The notes beneath the pieces are model-generated. The model did not search any database and was not told the origin of the DNA. It saw only the letters and a program-made list of their open reading frames with translations. Shown in pieces: positions 55,325 to 64,000 of a stretch of 64,000 nucleotides of DNA. The stretch spans positions 620,001 to 684,000 of the forward strand of contig JAMAHW010000007.1 of assembly GCA_023627715.1 (NCBI GenBank). Reading direction: 5' to 3'. Source of the DNA: Periconia sp. R9002 (Eukaryota > Ascomycota > Dothideomycetes > Pleosporales > Periconiaceae). The position numbers and the translations under genes were made by a program. The first letter of the stretch is position 1; each line of letters opens with the position of its first letter.

Positions 55325-57082
55325 ATGTCATCACACACTGCTTCCCAGCGCTACCTCAGCACTCGAGGAGGTTCGTATGATGTAAGCATTCCCATCCGTA
55401 TGAATCCTCCGTCTGAAACCAACCTTCTGACGCATCACATCGCAGTTCTCCTTCGAGGACGTCGTCCTTAAGGGTCTTGCTTCCGACGGTGGCCTTTTCA
55501 TTCCCGAGGAGATACCATCTCTCCCCACCGACTGGGCTTCCAAATGGCAGCACCTCTCCTTCCCAGATCTTGCATACCAAATATTCTCTCTCTACATCTC
55601 AGACGCTGAGATTCCCGCCGCCGACCTAAAAGACATCATTAGCCGCAGCTATGCCACGTTCCGAGCCCAAGACGTAACCCCTACCGTGACGCTTGATCAG
55701 GAAAAAAATATACATTTGCTCGAATTGTTCCACGGGCCTACTTTTGCCTTCAAAGACGTTGCGCTGCAGTTTCTGGGCAATCTTTTCGAGTACTTTCTGG
55801 TACGGCGAAATGAAGGAAAGGTTGGGCGTGATAGGGAACACCTGACCGTCATTGGTGCCACGAGTGGAGACACTGGATCTGCTGCCATCTACGGACTACG
55901 GGGAAAGAAGGACGTATCCGTTTTCATCATGCATCCCCACGGCAAAGTGAGCGCTGTGCAGGAGGCGCAGATGACGACCGTCTTGGACGCCAACGTCCAC
56001 AACCTCGCCGTCGATGGGACCTTTGATGATTGCCAGGTACGTCTTTCCGTACTGTAGCCATCGTTTCGTGCACTTACCAGTGACAGGACTTTGTGAAAGC
56101 CCTCTTTGCTGATCCAGAAATCAACAAAACACATCGATTGGCTGCGGTAAACTCCATCAATTGGGCCCGCATCCTCGCCCAAATCACGTACTATTTCTAC
56201 TCGTACTTCCATCTCATCCGTCAACCATCATTTCTTCCCGCCTCAACGGTTCGCTATGTAGTCCCTACAGGTAATTTCGGCGATATTCTCGCTGGCTATT
56301 TCGCAAAACGCATGGGGTTACCCGCCGAGAAGCTGGTCATTGCAACGAATGAGAACGACATTCTCCACAGATTTTGGCAGTCGGGCAGGTATGAGAAACA
56401 TCCTGTATACGGAAAGGAAGCCGAGGGCGGCCTGCCCGAAGACGGGGTCAAAGCACATGAAAGTGGCGTAAAGGAGACGCTCAGTCCAGCCATGGACATA
56501 CTTGTCTCCTCCAACTTTGAGCGATTGCTCTGGTATCTATCGTACGAAGTTTACAGCACGTCCGGTGATGCCGTTTCGCAGCGTCGCGCTCAAGCCGGTG
56601 ATCATGTACGCAGCTGGCTCAACGATCTTAAGTCCAAGGGCGGCTTTGGCGTCGACAAACAGATTTTGGAAGCTGCGCAGAAAGACTTCACTTCCTATCG
56701 CGTCAATGATGACGAGGTAGTAGACACGATCCGCCACATCTTCACTGCACCAGCTTCAAAACAATATGTTTTGGATCCCCACTCAGCCATCGGCATCCAC
56801 GCTGCGTTGCGTTCTGCGGAGGTATCCAAACCACCGTCAACACATCATATTTCACTCGCTACCGCGCATCCGGCCAAGTTCAGTAATGCGGTCGAACGCG
56901 CTCTTCCTGACGACATGACATATTTCAGGGAGAAGGTTTTACCTGCCGAGTTCAAAGGGTTGGAAGATAAGCCAAGAAGGGTCAGTCACGTCAAAAAGGC
57001 CGATGGCTGGGAGGGTGTGAGAAAGGTTGTGGTTGCAGAAGTAGAAGCAGAACTGCAAGCCGCCGAGAGAGCTGGCCAATAG
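55325..57082 (+). CDS. THR4: Threonine synthase
   Basis: Exons 55325-55381, 55446-56036 and 56087-57082 give 547 residues. It converts O-phosphohomoserine to threonine, the last step of threonine synthesis in the cytosol, using pyridoxal phosphate. Visible signatures are RYLSTRGGSYDFSFEDVVLK at the N-terminus, GLASDGGLFIPEEIP, HGPTFAFKDVALQFLGN with the PLP lysine at about K122, VIGATSGDTGSAAIYGLRGK, SINWARILAQITYYFYSYFH and VPTGNFGDILAGYFAKRMGL. The length is slightly greater than yeast Thr4 (514), mostly in the C-terminal part. Introns have GTAAGC/GCAG and GTACGT/ACAG ends. It is flanked on both sides by AT-rich DNA but has normal composition itself. Confidence 0.97.
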
Positions 57083-60000
57083 CTCTGGTTCAAGTTGCCA
57101 TGCATTACAAAATAGAAAAAGGGCACCGATGCCTAGACGATATAGAGGAAAAAAGCCATTTATTTGGACCCTGTTGATGGGTTTGCATTCCTTGCCTGTG
57201 TTTGCGTTTCAGTGTCCATCATGACGAGTTGCCGTATTCCAAACGCAAATAGAAGGCAGAAATCAGCGCATCGTGCAGGAATTCAAGGAAACCAGATAAG
57301 TGAAATTATGAAGTAACTTTCACTATTATTTTACTTATATTTATAGGTTTATCAACTTACTTTTGATTTTAATAATTGTTAGTGTTATGAAGTAGTAAAA
57401 TTCTTATGTCTTGAGTGGGAAATTAACTTACCTATTCATTTTGCCCTTTATAGGTACCCTGCCTATGTAAGTACCTTATGGATCTGTGCCAGTGGATGCG
57501 AGCCGGCCATGCTTGTGGTTGCCTGAGGAGGCTGTGCTTTTCTGCGCCTGAGGACTGGGCACGGAACGAGCGCGACTCGCCAGTCCATCCTCTAATGCAA
57601 ACCTTTCATTAGACATATCGACATGCCCGTTGCATTTTCTTGTGGGTTGTGCATCCACGTGCCTGGCATCGATTATCCAACAGACTAGGTAGGCGATAGA
57701 GTGGTCGAGCCACATAATCCGCCGCCAGCTGCGTTCCCCGGGCCGTCTTTCCTTGGGGAATATGTACTCCCCATCGATACACAAACCAATATCAGTACAA
57801 TGTTGGCAAGCTGACAAGGTAAAGGAAATTTCCGCGTCATTTTATCCATGCCACGTGAAAGACTGATTATATTCATCTCCTATTCACTACTTTCTCTGCA
57901 CCCCCCTGGATCCAATCCACTTTTCTAGTCGACGTATCAGAAGGACGGCGAACTTTGCTAGAATTTCTTCATGTTGGCGTCCTGCTTCCGTTCATGAACT
58001 TAGCCTGAGAAAACGGTCTGAAGGGGGTGTGAGAGCTGTCCACGGTTAAAACCAGCGCGTGCATTGGACCGTCATTGAACGATCCTGATGCCTCATGGAT
58101 TGAGGATCGGGCTTGCTTATAGGCTTTTGTGCAAATTCCCCTTTGGCCCGAAGATAAGGCCCTATGTATGCTATGCCGATTTTGCGCTTCGCGTATAGCG
58201 CAGCATGCCCGCACATGTATATCAACAACTACTTATATCGATGGAGCTTGAGGATATTCCATGTTGAAAGAACGGAAGGCTGCCCCGTATGCAGTGACAA
58301 AATCTATTTCACCCATGCCAAAGCTGAAGCGATGCCGCACATGTTACAAGTAGCACGTATTGTACCTGCGCCATGAACGTCACTTTGGTGATTCACATAG
58401 TATTGGCCGCCATCCTTCGGCATTCTCGATAGTGCAAAGTACATAGTTACATGCAATGCGGGATTACCTGGAGGATTGACAGATGGGGTGCGAGCATTGC
58501 GGGGGTTATCCTTGTTCTCTCGCTTTGGGCGGGAAGCAGCGACCCTGCCATGGATGATGGAAGCCACCGACGGCAAAGAGGCGAGCTTCTAGAAGAACAA
58601 ACGAACAAACACATCGCCCAGTTTTCGCTTCATCAATCGATACATGTGTCATGTGGTATACACGCACGCACGCACGCTGGACGCAAAGCATACTCTTCGC
58701 GTCTCTCGAATTACGTGCACGAGTCGCAGAGAGGGCAAACAACCCCTTGTGTGCTTATTCCCAGGACTTTCTCCTTGCTCCACCTGACGACGGTAGACAG
58801 ACTCGCCATCACCATCCCTATTCGTTCCCATCGATATTTGTACCGGCAAGGAGCATAGCCGGAGAATTTCGCCATAGTAGGGAAAGAAGGCCGACCGATA
58901 TCAACTCGTGGCTTTTGCCGTCCTACGCGAAGTGCGCCTGATGTAACTTGCTTTTTTGCCGTTGGGCATCATGATACGACGTAGGTAATCAATGACATGC
59001 TGTCGCCGTCGCCTGCATAACATCCCGTGGGATCCTAGACGTAAGATTACCAGCCGCAATACCCCTAAAAAGTACGAAGGAACGTAAAAAGAAATTCTAC
59101 ATCCGACACATTTTGTTCGCACGCACCCTTTTCACGACTGTGGAATGTCTGCCCTGTGAATCGATCTGGGTATCATCTAACATAGGCATATGCTTCGTTT
59201 CCACTATTTGTCAGCCTTCCAGCCAGACGCCATAGCTGCAGTTTCCAGGTTGCTCGGAAAGCTGGAATGTACGACATGCATCACACAGCTTTACCGGCCG
59301 CCATTTGCACTCAAGCCAGATTCTGCTGGCCTGTCAGTGCCGTGAAGCCGCAAGCAACGGACCAGAGACTAATGAGGAAGGCGTGACTACCGTCATTACG
59401 GAAATCCAGATTACAGACGCCTCTGTTTCGATGTTACGCCCCTTGAATTTATACCACAGTGAATATACGATATTGTTCAAGGCAGGGAGTCTCCGTCATA
59501 CTTCATTGTTATCGCTGCCTAAAAAATAGGATGACGACATATACATAAAATTGACCGCAGTAGAGCATTCGTACTGTGATACCATGAAACTGCGAGGCCA
59601 AGTTGATCCATCCCTCCCCTTTTGCGGTAACTTCTGCCTAGCTGAGGTGAGCAATTTGGATTAACGTGCCGTCAAGTAGCAATTGGCATCCGGCGTTCAG
59701 TCGTGCCACTCAAAAATCTATCTGTGTCGTTTGTAAACAGCACGTTTCCCCCAGGTTGAGTCCATAAGCAGGGTATCTTGGATAAGGATGGCTATATCCA
59801 ATTCTTTATCAGCAAGTAGTCCCTATCGGAATGTATCGTGGTTTTTTTATTAATCATGGCAATTCGACTATTGTTCGATGCACATCGTCGAACCGGCATG
59901 ATGCCTAGGTACGAGTCTTTGATGAAATGTTGTCACCAAGCACGTTGTCATAGGTTAATTACAAGTCGGACTGTTATACTTCATGAAGAATCTCTTCCTA

Positions 60001-60236
60001 CCCATGTACTACATACGTACCTACACACCTATGTATACGTGACCATTGGAGGTCAATTGATGTTTCATCGCGTGGAAACCTTCAGATTGAAGATGCGCTA
60101 TACCTGTATTGATCTAGCGTAAAATCTTGGCGTTGTCGCACTCTCGAAATTCGCGATAACTCCAACACGACAACCGCCGCCAGTCTGCCGTCACTACCCC
60201 ACAGATCCCACGAACATCGCCGAGAGATCTTTCAAT
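57083..60236. other. 3.2-kb intergenic region
   Basis: This lies between threonine synthase and eIF3h, both plus strand. An AT-rich patch (57300-57480) with two copies of TTATGAAGTA (57307 and 57385) follows the THR4 3' flank. The rest is ordinary-composition DNA with only short frames, of which none has a recognisable domain (the longest is 135 codons at 58451-58858). The last ~150 bp are the eIF3h promoter and 5' UTR. Confidence 0.45.
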
Positions 60237-61464
60237 ATGGCCAGCGCCCCGAAGGACTCGCCGATTAAGGCAGTGCAGGTCGAAGCCCTGGTGAGTATCT
60301 CTGTCTGCGGGTGCCAGACCCCTCCCCAACCAACGCCTCTGACTGGTATTAGGTGGTCATGAAATTGGTCAACCATGCGTCCAAATCTTTCCCCACCGTT
60401 GCTACCGGCTCTATAGTTGGTATGGAATCTGTCAAGCAGCCAGGTCTTCTCGAAGTCACATCCTGCTTCCCTTTTCCCACCGTCGATGCTCCCGCTACCG
60501 ACAGCCACCAAGAGCGAGATTCTGCCGCCAACCTTGCGGCTGCCGCGCCTCGTAACAAAGCCAACGTCGCCTACCAAAACGAAATGATCAAATTTTTGAG
60601 GGAGGTCAACGTGGATGCCAACAATGTGGGATGGTACACGAGCACAAGTATGGGCAACTTCGTCAACCTGAACACCATCGAGAATCAGTTCTTTTACCAG
60701 AAGGAGCCCAACGAGCGAGCAATCGCTCTCGTGCATGATGTGAGCAGGAGCTCGCAGGGATCTCTTCACTTGCGCGCATACAGACTGTCTTCTGCTTTCA
60801 TGACAGCGTACAAGGAGAGCAAATTCACTACAGAGAGGTTGGTGTACAATGGCAAACTCCAATGTGGGACATAGTAGCTGACCGTGCTCTCAGTTTGCAA
60901 AAGAGCGGCCTCCGGTATCAAGATATCCTTGTGGAACTTCCGGTCGCAATACACAACTCACACCTTCTTACCTCGCTTCTGCACCAGCTGCCTTCCAACC
61001 CACCTACCGAGGAACTCACATTCCCTCCTAATCTAGCCGCCCTCCAGCAAGACCCGAATACCCCCGAACCCCCTCTTTTTCCCAACTACGATTCTTTGGA
61101 TCTGTCCATTGACCCTTTCCTGGAGAAGACATGCGATCTGCTTCTGGAGAGCATCGAGAATCACCACACCGAGCTCAACAACCACTCTTACTATCAGCGT
61201 TCGCTTGCACGGGAGCAGGCCAAGATTACTGCTTGGCAACAGAAGAGAAAGGCAGAGAACGCTGCGCGAACGGCGTCGAAGCAGCCACTACTCCCAGAGG
61301 ATGAATGGCAAAGACTGTTCAAATTACCGCAAGAGCCTAGCCGATTGGAGACTCTGCTCAATTCGAGGCAGGTTGAACAGTACGCGAGACAGGTTGATGG
61401 TTTCACAGCAGGTGTCAGCTCCAAGATGTTTGCCGTGAAGAGCAATCTCTTGCCTGGGGAGTAA
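60237..61464 (+). CDS. Eukaryotic translation initiation factor 3 subunit H
   Basis: Exons 60237-60290, 60353-60837 and 60894-61464 give 369 residues. An MPN domain begins at about residue 12: [40 protein letters not shown] and [18 protein letters not shown]. Then come [20 protein letters not shown] and [20 protein letters not shown], characteristic of eIF3h. The JAMM metal-binding His-x-His is absent, as expected for this non-catalytic subunit. The C-terminal helical part contains [20 protein letters not shown] and ends [12 protein letters not shown]. By family it is part of the eIF3 complex on the 40S ribosome in the cytosol. The second intron uses an unusual GTTGGT donor, with GCTGACC as the branch point, but the frame closes exactly and restores the conserved SLQKSG segment. 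Confidence 0.95.
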
Positions 61465-62020
61465 ATCGTTGGAGATGCGGTAATTGTCAAGATCTGTTCT
61501 TCTCACGGCATGGGCATGGCGTTGTGGGCGGTAAAAAACTGCTGCTGTAAAGGCTGCAATTGTCTGTGGTCTATCATGGAGGGCAAAAATGAGGGTGGCT
61601 ATCGGCCAAGGGAGAGGAGAAGGTTGAATTTTGCTATAGTCAATGCAGTGGACAGACGATGTATGCGATGACGGATGGGCAATATAGGACATAGATGAAG
61701 CCTGAAGGCATATCCGGCGGAACTGCGCAACACTGTGCCGTAGAGTTTGCGTGAAGTAGATTAGCTGGCAGTCCAACAAAGAAACACACGCGTATGCCAG
61801 CCCTTCCACCTTGATCCAGGGGCCTCGAAATAACATAAGCCGACGTCATTAATGCCGTGTGAGGATTGTCGATTTTTATACCTACAAAGGTAGTTGCCGG
61901 ACCCCACGAACCGGTCCATGCTCGATTTCCATCACCCCTCATCGCCAAGCTAGTCGCTGCCCTCATTTCACGCTGCTTTAAGCAAAACATGCGCGCTCAT
62001 GCAGTACGCCCACAATCGAG
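61465..62020. other. Intergenic region between eIF3h and the Gln-rich gene
   Basis: It holds the eIF3h 3' flank and the promoter of the next gene. A 170-codon minus-strand frame overlapping eIF3h's 3' end is not supported. No other feature is seen. Confidence 0.5.
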
Positions 62021-63431
62021 ATGAACCCGTCGCATCAGTTACCACTACATCACCTTCAGCCTACCGCACTGCATATCCACACTATTCCTCCTGACCTCCA
62101 GAGCCTAGACGGCATCCCCACCGAAGCAAACGATCCCTTCTTCCAGCAGCGATACAATCACCACTTGAACACATCCAGTCCCCATGCATTGCACTTCCAA
62201 GGCCATGGCATACCACAGGGACAGCCGCATTTCCCACAATTTCAAAGCACAGGAGAGTATAGAAGGAGTTTCGACCTAAACCCGCCTCCGCCTCCACCCA
62301 CGCAGCAGCCGCAAGAACAGCATCAACAGGCGCATCAACAAGCGCGTCAACAGCAGCAACAGCAACAACCTCCCCCAAGACCTCAAATTAGAACACAGGC
62401 TACTCCTCTTCCACAAATTCCTCAGCCCATTCAAGAAGTAATACCAAGACCTCAATTCATACCAGATCAAGTCCCTGTACAAGCTCAAGCACAGTCGCAA
62501 CCACAATCGCTGCCCCAAGACCAGACGCGCGAGGCAGACGAAGCACCAGTGTCAAACCATGGCCAATTCGAGGGACTAAAACTGATTGCTTCACCACCGG
62601 ATCTTGAATTGTGGAGAGGAAAGCTATTTCACGTCGACGATACTATTACCCTGACTGAAGAAGAGTATGTCTTGCCAACAGTCTATATCTGTTTGCCATT
62701 AATTGTTCCTACTAGATTTCAAACTTACTTTCCCCACGTCGATAATGTTTACTCGCATCGGTCCACTCAACGCCACAAGCGTAAGCGTTTTGTGTCACAT
62801 TACTGGGACTGTAGACTCAAAGGGCGCCCCCCTGGCACTAAGAAGTCCACTGATCCGGATAAGAAGAAGAGAAAACGGGTCGCCCGCGAACGAGATCTTT
62901 GCGACGTGAAGATAAAGATCACTGAATACTTTGATGGAGATGAACTTACCGAGCAGACGGGGCAGACACCACCCGGAGTGCCAGACATGACACAAATGAA
63001 CAGTGCAACAGGCAACACCAATCAGTTTTTTGGACAAGGTGGCGCCGTACCTGGATGGGGTGTACCACCAGAAATGAGAGCGACTCAGCCGGTGGCGAAT
63101 GCGAAGCAGAAGTTCTATACAATACAAAGAGTCAATGGTAACGGTGGCAATGGGAAGAGTGATGGCGTGGCTGGACCACATAAACATTCACTGGAGGATA
63201 GTGATCGGGTGAAGAAGAATAGCGTGCAGAGATGGTTAATGAAAAACGAGAGAGAGAGAAAGAAAGCACAGGTACGTTTATTTCTTGTGCTCAAATTACT
63301 GGCATCACCATTGGTTGTAGCATCTCCCAGATGCTCGAGGTTTTCAGAAAACTACGAGACCCGCTATAGCAGCAACGCACTGCTGCATAAAGCAAGCTCG
63401 GCAGTCTCGATCGCCGGTCATTTCGTCATGA
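62021..63431 (+). CDS. Gln/Pro-rich putative DNA-binding protein of unknown function
   Basis: The proposed exons are 62021-62664, 62716-63271 and 63321-63431 (436 residues). The first intron (51 nt, in frame) has GTATGT and CTAG ends. The second has GTACGT; its acceptor at 63320 gives the longest product, while an alternative at 63330 would stop after 12 codons. The N-terminal 200 residues are Gln/Pro/His-rich, resembling an activation domain. Residues about 215-310 form a basic block with conserved-looking features: YFPHVDNVYSHRSTQRHKRK, FVSHYWDCRLKGRPPGTKK and RERDLCDVKIKITEYF. The spaced Cys/His and aromatic residues recall WRKY-GCM1/FAR1-type zinc domains, but this is a loose resemblance. 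Nuclear location is inferred from the KKKRKRVARER-type signal. The last exon is the least certain part. Confidence 0.72.
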
Positions 63432-63652
63432 TTGCAAAAGCCGCACCATTTGTTTCTTTTGTAAATTCGTAGCCCACATTTGTCGCCTTCTTCATGTCTC
63501 CCACCTCAAAAGCTGTCCCTGCATTTCGAATAATTTTCCCATCAAGATCACCCCCCACTCAGCAAATATTTGTAAACACACTTGTATCGAAGTGCACTGC
63601 TGCGACAGTAAAATTTCCTCGTTTTCGTTCTTATATTTCTATCCGTTGCAAG

Positions 63653-64000
63653 ATGACCGATACAAACCAGGGTGGTGATCCGACCAAGAAGACGTACCAT
63701 AAAAAAGCCACTGGTGCCGCGCTCTCCACAGTAAAAGCCCATGCCAAAGAGGATGATTTGAAACTCTACGGCAGCTGTTTCTGGTGAGTAAAGACCCTTC
63801 TGGTTCGCCTTCATGAGCTTTGTTTCCAGGATAATTCATATCACATGTCTGACGTCACTCACCAAACTCAGTCCCTTCGTCCAACGTGTTTGGATCTCGC
63901 TCGAACAAAAGAAAATCCCTTATCAATACATCGAGGTCGACCCTTACAAAAAGCCTCAATCGCTCCTTGATGTCAACCCCCGCGGTCTTGTCCCCGCCAT
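63653..64000 (+). CDS. Omega-like glutathione S-transferase, 5' part (cut by right edge)
   Basis: Exon 1 (63653-63783) and the start of exon 2 (63872 onward) are separated by an 88-nt intron (GTGAGT...CTCAG). About 86 residues are visible. After a basic leader (KKTYHKKATGAALSTVKAHA), the thioredoxin-fold start reads LKLYGSCFCPFVQRVWISLE with the omega/DHAR-type catalytic Cys in CPF, then IPYQYIEVDPYKKPQSLLDV and NPRGLVPA with the cis-Pro. By family it is a cytosolic enzyme using glutathione for thiol transfer or dehydroascorbate reduction. The open frame extends upstream to 63494, but the Met at 63653 gives the normal length and follows a C+T-rich leader. The C-terminal domain lies beyond the window. 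Confidence 0.9.

Overview
This looks like a piece of nuclear chromosome from a filamentous ascomycete (Pezizomycotina). The evidence is: genes on both strands with short introns (about 45-120 nt) carrying GTRNGT donors and CTRAC-like branch points; a split nuclear tRNA-Cys; fungus-specific families (Zn2Cys6 factor, 14-TM DHA2 transporter, Meu6-like PH protein); and long pyrimidine-rich, microsatellite-rich intergenic DNA. I cannot fix the class from sequence alone; a Dothideomycete-like fungus would fit. There are no operons, CRISPR arrays or intact transposons.

Layout, left to right. 0-10 kb: the 3' end of an unrecognised gene (+), an intron-containing tRNA-Cys(GCA) (-), a small three-exon mitochondrial-type protein (-), a conserved unknown (-) and cyclin C/SSN8 (-). 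10-24 kb: an EF-hand mitochondrial carrier of the SCaMC type (+), a Syn8-type SNARE (-), a RING/TRAF-type zinc-finger protein (+), a UBTD-like ubiquitin-domain protein whose ATG sits alone before an intron (-), and a Meu6-like PH protein with repeated RASIFG motifs (-). 24-38 kb: mostly gene-free DNA on both sides of one gene for a divergent 14-3-3-like protein (-); a long near-perfect hairpin lies at 29.33-29.41 kb. 38-50 kb: a 14-TM MFS transporter (+), a large disordered protein (-), a mitochondrial carrier of the MME1/YMR166C type (-), then the spliceosomal genes PRP31 (-) and CLF1 (+), divergent over 473 bp. 50-64 kb: a Zn2Cys6 transcription factor (-), an AT-rich island, threonine synthase (+), eIF3 subunit h (+), a glutamine-rich putative DNA-binding protein (+) and the 5' part of an omega-like glutathione transferase (+, cut by the window edge).

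Most genes are housekeeping: splicing (Prp31, Clf1), translation (eIF3h), Mediator (cyclin C), mitochondrial transport (two carriers), membrane fusion (SNARE), amino-acid synthesis (Thr4). They do not form one pathway. Prp31 and Clf1 are the only neighbours with an obvious shared job and a shared promoter region. I did not find a convincing new multi-gene system. The best candidates for follow-up are the 29.3 kb hairpin, the divergent 14-3-3-like protein, the ATG-only coding exon of the UBTD-like gene, the repeat architecture of the Meu6-like protein, and the AT-rich patches on both sides of THR4.

Gene models were built by reading splice sites by eye and checking that reading frames close. 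Exon edges are predictions. Family names rest on recognised motifs, not on database searches.
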